Assembly: GCA_023150375.1 (NCBI GenBank)
Contig: JAKLLA010000015.1
Location: forward strand, 1-64,000
Direction: 5' to 3'
Length of the DNA stretch: 64,000 nucleotides
Origin: Burkholderiaceae bacterium
Lineage (GTDB): Bacteria; Pseudomonadota; Gammaproteobacteria; Burkholderiales; Burkholderiaceae_C
How positions within the stretch are numbered: the stretch's first letter is position 1; each line of letters starts with the position of its first letter. This document shows, piece by piece, positions 11,116-19,425 of this stretch. The notes beneath the pieces were generated by a model. The model was not told where the DNA came from, made no database searches, and was given only the letters and a program-made list of their open reading frames with translations. The translations under genes were made by a program, and so were the position numbers.

Positions 11116-12609
11116 GTGACCCAGGAACTGCACACCCTCGGCGTGGCCGAGCTGGCCGCGCTGCTCGATGCCCGCGAGGTCTCCAGCGTCGAACTCACCC
11201 GTCACCTGCTGGCGCGCGTGGCCGCGCACGATGCGCTCGGCGCCTTCCTGGCCGTCGACGAGGAGGTCGCGCTGGCCCAGGCCGCCGCGGCCGACCTCTG
11301 GCGCGACCGCGGCATCCACGGCGCCGGCCACCGCCTGCTGGGCGTGCCGATCGCGCACAAGGACATCTTCGTCACCCGCGACTTTCCCAGCACCGCCGGC
11401 TCGAAGATGCTGGAGGGCTACCGCAGCCCCTTCGACGCCACCGTGGTCAGCCGTCTGGCCGCGGCCGGCGCGGTGACCCTGGGCAAGCTCAACTGCGACG
11501 AGTTCGCGATGGGCGGCTCGAACGAGAACTCGGCCTGGCGCCCGGCGCGCAACCCCTGGGATCCGGCGCGCATTCCCGGCGGATCTTCCGGCGGCAGCGC
11601 GGTGGCCGTGGCAGCCCGGCTGGTGCCGGCGGCCACCGGCACCGACACCGGCGGTTCGGTGCGCCAGCCCGCCAGCCTGACCGGCATCACCGGCATCAAG
11701 CCCACCTACGGCCGCTGCTCGCGCTACGGCATGATCGCCTTCGCCTCCAGCCTGGACCAGGCCGGTCCGATGGCGCGCAGCGCGCTGGACTGCGCCCACC
11801 TGCTGCAGGCCATGAGCGGCTTCGACCCGCGCGACGCCACCAGCGCCGAGCAGCCGGTGCCCGACTTCGTCGCCGAGACCACCGCCCTGCGCCCCGGCGC
11901 CACGCCGGAGCGTCCGCTGGCCGGCCTGCGCATCGGCCTGCCGGCCGAGTTCTTCGGCGAGGGCGTGTCTGCCGGCGTGCTGAGCGCGGTGCGTGCCGCG
12001 CTGGCCCGCCTCGAGCAGCTCGGCGCCACGCTGGTGGAAGTCAGCCTGCCGCGTACCGAACTGTCGATTCCCGTGTACTACATCATCGCGCCGGCCGAGG
12101 CCAGCTCCAACCTGAGCCGCTACGACGGCGTGCGCTACGGCCATCGCGCCCGGGTCTACCAGGATCTGGAGAGCATGTACCGCGCCAGCCGCAGCGAGGG
12201 CTTCGGCGCCGAGGTCAAGCGCCGCATCATGATCGGCACCTACGTGCTCTCGCACGGCTACTACGACGCCTACTACCTGCAGGCGCAGAAGCTGCGCCGC
12301 ATGATCGCCGACGACTTCCAGGCCGCCTTCGCGCAGTGCGACCTGATGGCCGGGCCGGTGGCGCCGACCGTCGCGCGACCCATCGGCAGCCAGCACGACC
12401 CGGTGGCCGAGTACCTGGCCGACATCTTCACCCTGCCGGCCTCGCTGGCCGGGCTGCCCGGCCTGAGCGTGCCGGCCGGCTTCGGCGAGGACGGCATGCC
12501 CGTGGGCCTGCAGCTGATCGGCAACTACTGGCAGGAAGGCGCCCTGCTGCATGCCGGCCATGCGCTGCAGCAGGTCACCGACTGGCACCGGCAGGCGCCG
12601 CCGCTCTGA
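11116..12609 (+). CDS. gatA: Aspartyl/glutamyl-tRNA amidotransferase subunit A
   Basis: 497 residues from a GTG start at 11116, preceded by GAGGAG. The amidase signature is clear: the Ser-cisSer-Lys triad lies in [10 protein letters not shown] (Lys), [14 protein letters not shown] and [14 protein letters not shown]. GatA releases ammonia from Gln for transamidation by GatB. Unusually, the gene is not followed by gatB; the next gene is a YegD-type Hsp70 34 bases away. Either gatB is elsewhere in the genome or the pathway is incomplete. Confidence 0.96.
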   Translation: MTQELHTLGVAELAALLDAREVSSVELTRHLLARVAAHDALGAFLAVDEEVALAQAAAADLWRDRGIHGAGHRLLGVPIAHKDIFVTRDFPSTAGSKMLEGYRSPFDATVVSRLAAAGAVTLGKLNCDEFAMGGSNENSAWRPARNPWDPARIPGGSSGGSAVAVAARLVPAATGTDTGGSVRQPASLTGITGIKPTYGRCSRYGMIAFASSLDQAGPMARSALDCAHLLQAMSGFDPRDATSAEQPVPDFVAETTALRPGATPERPLAGLRIGLPAEFFGEGVSAGVLSAVRAALARLEQLGATLVEVSLPRTELSIPVYYIIAPAEASSNLSRYDGVRYGHRARVYQDLESMYRASRSEGFGAEVKRRIMIGTYVLSHGYYDAYYLQAQKLRRMIADDFQAAFAQCDLMAGPVAPTVARPIGSQHDPVAEYLADIFTLPASLAGLPGLSVPAGFGEDGMPVGLQLIGNYWQEGALLHAGHALQQVTDWHRQAPPL

Positions 12610-12628
12610 CATCGGGCCGGCGCGCTCG

Positions 12629-12634
12629 TATGAT
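12629..12634 (+). promoter_or_regulatory. Candidate -10 element (TATGAT) just before the Hsp70 start
   Basis: TATGAT (5 of 6 to consensus) lies 9 bases before the ATG at 12644. If used, transcription would begin within a few bases of the start codon, giving a leaderless or near-leaderless mRNA. No Shine-Dalgarno is visible before that ATG. Similar spacing is seen at four other genes in this window. Confidence 0.4.
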
Positions 12635-12643
12635 CCGCGCCCC

Positions 12644-13996
12644 ATGCCCGCCCGCTCCCCCCTCTCCACGACGACCGGCGCTGCCCGGCCGGCCGCGCCG
12701 CCGGCCGGCGCCGGCTTCTGCGCCATCGACTTCGGCACCTCCAACTCGGCGATCGCCGTGCCGGGCCCGCAGGGGGCGATGGACCTCGTCGCGCTGGAGG
12801 ACGGTGCGCCGACCATGCCCACCGCGGTCTTCTACCTGGCCGAGGGCCCCGACCTGGTCCAGCTGCCGCGGCTGTACGGCCGCGCGGCGCTGGCGGCCTA
12901 TGTGGAGGGCAGCGAGGGGCGGCTGATGCGCTCGATGAAGAGCGTGCTCGGCTCGAGCCTGATGGATCAGCACACCGACATCGGCGCGGGCCGTTCGGTG
13001 GCCTTCGCCGACGTGATCGCCAGCTACCTGCGGCACCTGCGCCGTCTGGCCGAGGCCCAGGCCGGCCAGCCGCTGACGCGCGTGGTGATGGGGCGGCCGG
13101 TGTACTTCGTCGACGGCGATGCGCAGCGCGACGCCCAGGCCCAGGCCGCGCTCGAGGCGGCGGCGCGGGCGGTGGGCTTCGAGGAGGTGCGCTTCCAGTA
13201 CGAGCCGATCGCCGCCGCGCTGCACTACGAGGCCGGCGTCGAGGTGGAGCAGCGCGTGCTGGTGGCCGACATCGGCGGCGGCACCTCGGACTTCTCGCTG
13301 CTGCGCGTGGGCCCCCACCGGCGCGAGCGCCTCGACCGCCGCGACGACGTGCTGGCCAACCACGGCGTGCACATCGCCGGCACCGACTTCGACCGCCGAT
13401 TGGAGCTCGGTGCCATCCTGCCGCTGCTGGGCTTCGGCGCGCTCGGGCCTGCCCGGGGCGGCCTGCCGCCGCGCGAGGTGCCCAGCAAGGTCTACTTCGA
13501 CCTCGCGACCTGGCACCTCATCAACACCGTCTACCGGCCGCAGCGCCTGCTCGAGCTGCGGGCGATGAAGGGCGACTACGCCGATCCCGCCCAGCACCGT
13601 CGGCTGATGAAGGTGCTCACCGACCACCTCGGCCACGACCTGGCCGGCCGGGCCGAGCAGGCCAAGATCGCGGTGGCCGGCGGCGGCGAGGTGGGCCTGG
13701 ACCTCGGCCTGGTCGAGCCCGGCCTGCAGGCCCGGCTGAGCGACCACCAGGCCGCGGCCCTGCTCGAGGACGATCTGGCGCGCATCGTCGCCGCGGCCCG
13801 CGAGACCGTCGCGCAGGCCGGCGTCCCGCCCGGCAGTGTCGATGCGCTGTACTTCACCGGCGGCTCCACCGGCCTGAAGGGGCTGACCGACGCGCTGGCC
13901 GCCGCCTTTCCCGCGGCCAGACCGGTGCACGGCGAGCGCCTGGCCTCGGTGGCCGCCGGCCTGGGGCTGTACGCGCGGCGCTGCTTCGGCGCCTGA
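12644..13996 (+). CDS. Hsp70-family protein (YegD-like)
   Basis: 450 residues, shorter than DnaK (about 640) because the peptide-binding lid region is absent; this matches the YegD subfamily. ATPase motifs are phosphate-1 DFGTSNSAIAV, phosphate-2 DIGGGTSDFSLL and adenosine GGSTGLKGL. A Pro/Ala-rich lead of about 27 residues precedes the domain. Function in this family is poorly known; it is a presumed ATP-dependent chaperone. It sits where gatB is normally found and directly precedes a TIR-domain gene, so a linked role is possible but unproven. The ATG at 12644 gives the best fit. Confidence 0.85.
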   Translation: MPARSPLSTTTGAARPAAPPAGAGFCAIDFGTSNSAIAVPGPQGAMDLVALEDGAPTMPTAVFYLAEGPDLVQLPRLYGRAALAAYVEGSEGRLMRSMKSVLGSSLMDQHTDIGAGRSVAFADVIASYLRHLRRLAEAQAGQPLTRVVMGRPVYFVDGDAQRDAQAQAALEAAARAVGFEEVRFQYEPIAAALHYEAGVEVEQRVLVADIGGGTSDFSLLRVGPHRRERLDRRDDVLANHGVHIAGTDFDRRLELGAILPLLGFGALGPARGGLPPREVPSKVYFDLATWHLINTVYRPQRLLELRAMKGDYADPAQHRRLMKVLTDHLGHDLAGRAEQAKIAVAGGGEVGLDLGLVEPGLQARLSDHQAAALLEDDLARIVAAARETVAQAGVPPGSVDALYFTGGSTGLKGLTDALAAAFPAARPVHGERLASVAAGLGLYARRCFGA

Positions 13997-14146
13997 GCGG
14001 CAACTGAGCGGCACCCGCGGGCCGCAGTGGACGCAGGCCGACGAGCGGCGTAAGCTGAACGGACAGGGTTGGGGCCCGGCCGGCGCCGCCTGGTGCCTCC
14101 CGTCGGGCACGCAGACCTGCGGTCCGGCCGTTCGGGTGGGGGATGC

Positions 14147-15280
14147 ATGGCCGACGTCTTCCTCAGTTACGCACGTGAAGATGCCCGGCGGGTGGCGCCG
14201 ATCGTCGACGTGCTGCGCGCGGCAGGATGGTCGGTGTTCTGGGACCAGGCCATCCCGCCGGGGTCGACCTGGCGACAGCATCTGGGCGGCGAACTGGCCG
14301 CGGCCGGCTGTGTGCTGGTGGTCTGGAGCGAGGCGTCGGCCCGTTCCGACTGGGTGGCCGACGAGGCCGACGAGGCGCGCCGCCGTGGCGTGATGCTGCC
14401 GGTCATGCTCGACGCCGGCGAGCCTCCGCTGGGGTTCCGGGGGGTGCAGGCCCTCGATCTGTCCGGAGCCGACCTCTCGGCGGGATCCGCGCTGCGCGAG
14501 CGCCTGGTGGCCGCCGTGGCGGCGAAGCTGGCCACGGCGTCGCGACCCCCACCGCCCCCACCGCCCCCACCGCCCCCGCCGCCCCCACCGCCCCCCGGCC
14601 CGTCACGCTGGATCGGCCTCGGCGTTGCAGCGGTGCTGGCGTTGCTGCTGGCCTACCTGCTGCGTCCCGCCGGATCCCCGCCGAGCGCAGACCTGCCCGC
14701 CGTGGCGACGGGGCAGGCCCCACCCGCCTCCACGGCCACGGTCCCGCGCGATCCGGCCGTGGCACCCGTGGTGCCGGCGCGTTCGCCCCCCGCCTCGACC
14801 CCGACCCCGGTGTCCGCCCCGCCGACCCCGCCCAGGCAGTCCCAGCCAGCCCCATCCCCCCAGCTTCGTCCAGCGCCGCCGCAGCCGGCTTCGACCGCGC
14901 CGGCGCCCGCGGCACCGCGCCGGGAAGCTCGCCGGGAAGATCGCCGCGCGCAGTTCGAGGCCTTCGCGTTCGCCCCCGACGGGCTGAACCTCGACCGTGC
15001 CGAGGCCGCACGCTGGGCCGATGCGCGCATGGCCGAATCGCCGCCGCTCGACCCCGGGCATCTGCGGCGCACCTTCGCGCTGGCCTACCGGCCGGACCTG
15101 CTGAACCTCTCGCGTGCCGAGGCGGCCGACTGGGCACTGGCGCGCCTGCGCGAGCGGCCGCAATTCGATGTCGTCCGCTTCGAGGCCCTGTTCCGCCAGG
15201 GCTTCGATCGTGGCGGGCGCAACCTCTCGCGCGAGGAGGCGGCCCGCTGGGCCCTCGCGCAGATGCGCGCGCCGCCCTGA
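14147..15280 (+). CDS. TIR-domain membrane protein with polyproline tract and C-terminal repeats
   Basis: 377 residues. The TIR domain (about 1-128) starts MADVFLSYAREDARR and keeps FWDQAIPPGS and SDWVADEADEA; E73, four residues after W69, matches the catalytic Glu of NAD-cleaving TIRs. Next come 17 consecutive prolines (134-150), one TM (about 156-172), a Pro/Ser/Ala linker (about 173-265) and three repeats with a period near 39 residues (about 269-295, 309-334, 345-373) built on LNLSRAEAARWALARM. Topology suggests a cytoplasmic TIR and periplasmic repeats. The start follows GGGTGGGGG. Possible roles are NADase-based defence, cell-envelope signalling or scaffolding. I do not recognise the repeats. 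Confidence 0.82.
   Translation: MADVFLSYAREDARRVAPIVDVLRAAGWSVFWDQAIPPGSTWRQHLGGELAAAGCVLVVWSEASARSDWVADEADEARRRGVMLPVMLDAGEPPLGFRGVQALDLSGADLSAGSALRERLVAAVAAKLATASRPPPPPPPPPPPPPPPPPGPSRWIGLGVAAVLALLLAYLLRPAGSPPSADLPAVATGQAPPASTATVPRDPAVAPVVPARSPPASTPTPVSAPPTPPRQSQPAPSPQLRPAPPQPASTAPAPAAPRREARREDRRAQFEAFAFAPDGLNLDRAEAARWADARMAESPPLDPGHLRRTFALAYRPDLLNLSRAEAADWALARLRERPQFDVVRFEALFRQGFDRGGRNLSREEAARWALAQMRAPP
14546..14597 (+). repeat. Short tandem repeat encoding polyproline (9-bp unit)
   Basis: A run of units close to CCCCCACCG repeats about five to six times and encodes the 17-proline tract of the TIR protein. Almost the whole stretch is C with periodic ACCG. The unit length is a multiple of three, so slippage would change tract length without a frameshift. 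Confidence 0.85.
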
Positions 15281-15338
15281 AAAGGGGGGCACGCCGATGG
15301 CGGTGAGCTGGGCCCTGGATGGGGGATGGAGGTGCAAG

Positions 15339-16169
15339 ATGAGCCGAAGACTGCTGACCAGCCTGGTGGCCTGTGGCGTGCTGCTGGCGACGCCGGGCTG
15401 CTCGAGCCTGCGCCGTGGCGTGGATGCGATCGGCAAGTGGGCGGCCGATCCGCTGGTGCGCAGCGACGTCGAGCAGGTCGACCTGCTGATGCTGCTGAAC
15501 GAGAACCTGCCCGCGTTGCCTGCGTCGGCCGCCGCAGGCGCCAGCCCGGTGGCCGAGACACGCCCCTATGGCCAGCAACTGGAGGCAGCGCTTGCCCGTG
15601 CCGAGCAGCTTGCGCAGGACGACTACGCGAGCCTGCGACGCACGCTGCTGCAGGTGCTGCGCCGCCAGTCGAATCTGCTGTGCCAGGAGTACAAGCTCGA
15701 CCTGCTGCGCAAGCAGGCGCGGGGCAACTTCCTGCTGGGCACGGCCTCGCTGTTCCTCGGCACGGCCGGCGCGCTGGTGCCGCATGTGCAGTCGGCCCGT
15801 GTCCTCTCCGGCGCGGGGGCCTTCAGCACCGGCCTGCGCAGCGAGGTACACCAGGACTACTACGCCGACAAGACCGCCACCGTGCTGAGCAAGGCGATCG
15901 ACAAGAAGCGGGAGTTCCAGTGGCGCCTGATCGAGGCCAACGCCGACCAACCCAAATCGCGCTACAGCCTGCGCGGGGCGCTGGCCGACATGGAGGAGTA
16001 CCACGCCACCTGCAGCCTGATCGGCGCCTTGTCCGAACTCGAGCGTGCCATCGACACCATCGACGTGCTGCAGTCCGTCGACGCCGCCGCCAGTGCGGCT
16101 TCGAAGTATCAGGCCCTGCGCGAGAGGCTGACGGCCCCATCGGGTCCGACAGGGCCCATGCCTCCCTGA
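15339..16169 (+). CDS. Putative lipoprotein of unknown function next to the TIR gene
   Basis: 276 residues starting MSRRLLTSLVACGVLLATPGC, a lipoprotein-like signal with Cys about residue 21; the lipobox (TPGC) is weak. The rest is mostly helical with long heptad-like stretches (QLEAALARAEQLAQDDYASL, EYKLDLLRKQARG) and a hydrophobic Gly/Ala patch (LGTASLFLGTAGALV). I recognise no family. The start has a strong site, GGAGGT, 6 bases upstream. An in-frame ATG at 15297, after AAGGGGGG, would add 14 residues and hide the signal peptide. It follows the TIR gene by 58 bases and is likely co-transcribed. Confidence 0.7.
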   Translation: MSRRLLTSLVACGVLLATPGCSSLRRGVDAIGKWAADPLVRSDVEQVDLLMLLNENLPALPASAAAGASPVAETRPYGQQLEAALARAEQLAQDDYASLRRTLLQVLRRQSNLLCQEYKLDLLRKQARGNFLLGTASLFLGTAGALVPHVQSARVLSGAGAFSTGLRSEVHQDYYADKTATVLSKAIDKKREFQWRLIEANADQPKSRYSLRGALADMEEYHATCSLIGALSELERAIDTIDVLQSVDAAASAASKYQALRERLTAPSGPTGPMPP

Positions 16170-16188
16170 GCTCGCTGCGGCGCCCGGA

Positions 16189-16626
16189 TCAGAGCCAGCG
16201 CCGCACCTGCGCGCAGTACAGCCGGTAGGCGTCGCCGAAGCGCTGCGCCAGGGCGCGCTCCTCCGCGGCGATCTGCAGCCGGTCGATCCAGGCGACGAAG
16301 CCGACCGGCCCGAGCAGCGCCATCCCGTCGCCCAGCCAAAGCGCCCAGCCGAGCAGCAGCAGGGCATCGCCCAGGTAGATCGGATTGCGCGAGTGCGCGA
16401 AGGGGCCGTGGCGGACCAGCCGGCCGGCGCGCTCGGGCTGCACCGGGTTCAGCGTGGTGTGCGCCTGCCAGAGCGTTGCGGCGGCCCAGAACATCAGGGT
16501 CAGGCCCGCGGCCGCCACCGTCGCGGCCGGCAGTGGGGCGCCGGGGGTGGTCGGGTCGTCGCCGAGGTACATGCCGGCGGCGGCCAGTGCGGCCACCAGG
16601 GGCGGAGGCAGGAGGGTGGACTTCAC
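16189..16626 (-). CDS. Isoprenylcysteine carboxyl methyltransferase-like membrane protein
   Basis: 145 residues from a GTG at 16626. It has about four hydrophobic segments and the family motif RHGPFAHSRNPIYLGD followed by RFGDAYRLYCAQVRRWL, as in the ICMT/phospholipid methyltransferase (PEMT) group. Bacterial members methylate unknown lipids or small molecules at the membrane. The frame is open upstream to a TTG at 16728, but that part (Cys/Arg-rich, no hydrophobicity) looks untranslated. It is convergent with the lipoprotein gene and divergent from the diguanylate cyclase. Confidence 0.75.
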   Translation of the reverse strand: MKSTLLPPPLVAALAAAGMYLGDDPTTPGAPLPAATVAAAGLTLMFWAAATLWQAHTTLNPVQPERAGRLVRHGPFAHSRNPIYLGDALLLLGWALWLGDGMALLGPVGFVAWIDRLQIAAEERALAQRFGDAYRLYCAQVRRWL

Positions 16627-16758
16627 GCGACAGACGGCGAAGCACGGTGTCCCTGCAACGGGATGCCGTGCGGTGCGGCAGGAGGGGAGGTGGCCGAAAT
16701 TGTCGACTTGGCCGACATCGTTCGCCAAGTGTCCCCCGAGGCGTTACACAATCCTGCC

Positions 16759-17640
16759 ATGGTTACCGAGCGCGCCATCAGCGACCTGGAGCAGGCCCTG
16801 GCCGATCACCGCGCCTGGGCGGTGCGGCTGCACCGTCGGCTGATCGCCGGCATGCCGGCGCTGCCGGACGACGTGGCCGGCGATGCGCACCACCGCTGTG
16901 CCTTCGGCCGCTGGTACGACGGGGTGCGGGCCGAGGCACAGCCGGTGCTGGCGGGCGATGACGAATTCGCCGCCATCGGAGCCGTGCACCAGGCCATGCA
17001 TGCGCACGCCCGGGCCTTGCTGGAGACACCGCCCAGCGACACCCGGCTGGCCCACTACGATGCCTTCGCGGCGGCCTCCGAGCATCTCGCGGCGGCGGTG
17101 CGGCGGCTGCAGCAGGCGCTGCTGACCCGGCTGCTGTCGCTGGATGCGCTGACCGGCCTGCCCGGTCGGCGGCACATGGAGGAGCGGCTCTCCCTGGCCT
17201 GGCAGCAGTCGCGCCGCGAGGGCCGGCCCGCCGCCGTGGCCATGATGGACCTGGACCACTTCAAGCAGGTCAACGACCGCGACGGGCATGCCGCGGGCGA
17301 CGAGGTGCTGCGCTGGATCGGCGCCGGGGCGCGCCGGCAGCTGCGCGCCCACGATCTGGTGTTCCGCTACGGCGGCGAGGAGTTCGTCGCCTTCCTTGCG
17401 GACAGCTCGCTGGACGCCGCGCTGGGCACCCTCGAGCGCATCCGGCGGGTGCTGGAATCCAGCCCGCTGATCCTCGACGATGGCCGCACGCTGCGCATCA
17501 CGGCCTCCTTCGGGCTGGCCGCCTGTCGGGAAGACGCGCCGGTGAGCGCCACCCTGGAGCAGGCCGATCGGGCGCTCTACGAGGCCAAGCGCCGCGGTCG
17601 CAACCGCGTGGTCTGCTGGCAGGGCGGCGGCTTCGCCTGA
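16759..17640 (+). CDS. dgcZ: Diguanylate cyclase with zinc-binding CZB sensor (DgcZ-like)
   Basis: 293 residues, the size of E. coli DgcZ/YdeH (296). The N-terminal CZB domain has the expected ligands H17 (HRAW), C47 (CAFGRWY), H77 and H81 (HQAMH). The C-terminal GGDEF domain (about 125-290) has active-site GGEEF at 205-209 and an inhibitory I-site RAHD at 196-199. It should make cyclic di-GMP, with zinc binding at CZB inhibiting activity as known for DgcZ, and so influence biofilm exopolysaccharide. No membrane segment. The ATG is only 6 bases after a CACAAT hexamer. Confidence 0.88.
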   Translation: MVTERAISDLEQALADHRAWAVRLHRRLIAGMPALPDDVAGDAHHRCAFGRWYDGVRAEAQPVLAGDDEFAAIGAVHQAMHAHARALLETPPSDTRLAHYDAFAAASEHLAAAVRRLQQALLTRLLSLDALTGLPGRRHMEERLSLAWQQSRREGRPAAVAMMDLDHFKQVNDRDGHAAGDEVLRWIGAGARRQLRAHDLVFRYGGEEFVAFLADSSLDAALGTLERIRRVLESSPLILDDGRTLRITASFGLAACREDAPVSATLEQADRALYEAKRRGRNRVVCWQGGGFA

Positions 17641-17662
17641 GCCCCGGCCCCGGCCCGGCGCA

Positions 17663-19297
17663 TCAGCGCGCCATGTCCTGGCGCGGGCTCTGGCGGCTGC
17701 CTGCGCTGCGCGGCGGCTCGGTGCGGTCGGCATCGCCAGGCGGTGTGGCCTTGCGGGGTTTGTCCGTACGAACGCCGTCGGGTGCCGGCCTGTGGTCGGG
17801 GTGGCGGCCCTCCTCCCGCCCCGAATCGCGGCCGGCATCGCGGTCCGGATCCCGTCCCGGTCTGCGGCCGGCATTCCCACCGTTGGGCGCGGGGGCGGGC
17901 AGCGCCGGGCGGGGCGGCAGGTCGGGCCGCTGCGCCTCGCGTTCGCGCGGCAGGGGGCGAGCGGGAATGTCGGGCGTGCGCCCGGCCGGCCCGGGGTCGC
18001 CGGGCGAGCCCAGCCGCGGGCCGTCGTCGCGGCCGCGCTCGGGCAGGCGCTTCGCACCCTCGGGCGGGGCGGGCCGCTCGCCGCGCGGGCGCTCCGGCGG
18101 CAGACCTGGGCGCGGCGCCGGCCACTCGTCGCCCCGTCCGTCGCCACGCGGGTCGCCGCCGGGGCGGGGGGCGAGGCGCGGATCCCGGCCGGGGCCCGGC
18201 GGGTCGGCTGGCCGGCCGTCGCGAGGGTCGCGGCGGCCGTCGTCGTGGCGCGGCTCGCCGCGGCGGTCCGGGCGGTGGGCCGGCGGCGCTGCCAGCCAGG
18301 GCGGCGGGTGCTGCGGCGCCGGCCGGTACACCGCCCGATCGTGCGGCTGGCCGGGCCACCAGGCCCAGCGCAGCCCGATGTGCAGCCAGCGGCCGTAATG
18401 GAAGGGGGCGAAGCCCCAGGGTGCCGCGTCGATCCAGGTCCAGCCCCACGGGGCGATCCAGGCCCAGCGACCCTGCCGGTAGGGGGCCCAGTCGGGCGGC
18501 AGGACGCGCGGCCACCAGATCCAGCCCCAGTCGGGGTGGCGTTCCCAGTCGCCGTGCTGCTGCAGCCGGCCGACGCCGCTCATCTGCGCGGGCAGGCGCG
18601 CGTCGGGGGCCGGCAGGGGCTGCGTTGCGTCGACCAGGGCCCAGGCGGCAAAGGCGTCGGACTGCGGCAGGGTGAGCCGCCAGCCGCCCTCGGGCAGGAA
18701 TTCGGCCCGCTGGCCGGAGCGCAGCTGCAGGCGCGCCTGCTCCCACTCCACCCGCAGCGGGCTGCGCCAGGCCGTGGCCGACTCGCCGGCCGCACCGGCG
18801 TCGAAGCGGAACTGCCCGGCGCCCTGCGGCCGGTGGTGGGCCGAGGGCGTGTCGATGCGCAGCAGACCGGCCAGGTCGTCCTGCGGCAGCAGCACGGCCA
18901 GCTGACCCTGGCGCAGCCCGATCTCGACGGCCTGGTCGTCCAGGCGTTGCAGGTGGATGGCCGTGTCGCTGCCCAGCCGCAGCCGCAGGGCGCCGATTTC
19001 GAGCTCGGCCCGCCCGCCCGGTGCGGTGGCGAAGACATCCCCCCGGGTCAGCGGCCAGTTCGGCAGTGCGGCCGGGTCGGCGTCGACCGGCTCTTGGCCA
19101 TCGTCACGCTGCAGACGGGCGGCACCCTCGAGCCAGACCACGGCCGCCACGCGGCCCGGCGCGGGGGTGGCCGCCGGATCGGCGGCATGATCGGCCTGCT
19201 GCGCCCGCACGGCAGCCACGCCGAGCAGCCACAGCCAGGGCAGCAGCCAAAGCAGCGGCCGCCAGCGGGCAGCGGGTACAGCGGGGGAGGGGGGCAT
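17663..19297 (-). CDS. Secreted DUF6600/FecR-like protein with Pro/Arg-rich tail
   Basis: 544 residues. It has a signal peptide (about 1-33, ending VRAQQ), a FecR-like beta region (about 48-150: RVAAVVWLEGAARL, NWPLTRGDVFATAPGGRAEL) and a Trp-rich section typical of DUF6600 proteins (about 255-325: GDWERHPDWGWIWWPRVLP, GRWAWIAPWGWTWIDAAPWG, FAPFHYGRW). The final 200 or so residues are low-complexity Pro/Arg/Asp/Gly and presumably disordered. Function is unknown; homologues are periplasmic or cell-surface. It converges on the diguanylate cyclase with only 22 bases between stops. Confidence 0.8.
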   Translation of the reverse strand: MPPSPAVPAARWRPLLWLLPWLWLLGVAAVRAQQADHAADPAATPAPGRVAAVVWLEGAARLQRDDGQEPVDADPAALPNWPLTRGDVFATAPGGRAELEIGALRLRLGSDTAIHLQRLDDQAVEIGLRQGQLAVLLPQDDLAGLLRIDTPSAHHRPQGAGQFRFDAGAAGESATAWRSPLRVEWEQARLQLRSGQRAEFLPEGGWRLTLPQSDAFAAWALVDATQPLPAPDARLPAQMSGVGRLQQHGDWERHPDWGWIWWPRVLPPDWAPYRQGRWAWIAPWGWTWIDAAPWGFAPFHYGRWLHIGLRWAWWPGQPHDRAVYRPAPQHPPPWLAAPPAHRPDRRGEPRHDDGRRDPRDGRPADPPGPGRDPRLAPRPGGDPRGDGRGDEWPAPRPGLPPERPRGERPAPPEGAKRLPERGRDDGPRLGSPGDPGPAGRTPDIPARPLPREREAQRPDLPPRPALPAPAPNGGNAGRRPGRDPDRDAGRDSGREEGRHPDHRPAPDGVRTDKPRKATPPGDADRTEPPRSAGSRQSPRQDMAR

Positions 19298-19425
19298 CGC
19301 AGTCTCCAGCCGATCGATACGGCTCTAACGGCTGGCCGGCCGCCGGCGCCGACCGGCGGCCTCGGCCGATCGTGTAGGGTGTGCGCCCGCGCGGCGCCGC
19401 CGCGCCCTTGCTGCCTGCTTGCGAG

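Noticed and set aside
14546-14597. Polyproline repeat as a CRISPR array
   Set aside because: Units are 9 bases, contiguous, with no unique spacers and no cas genes; it is inside a coding frame.
12610-16170. Genomic island or prophage carrying the TIR cassette
   Set aside because: No integrase, transposase, tRNA target site or direct flanking repeats are visible and codon use matches the neighbours.
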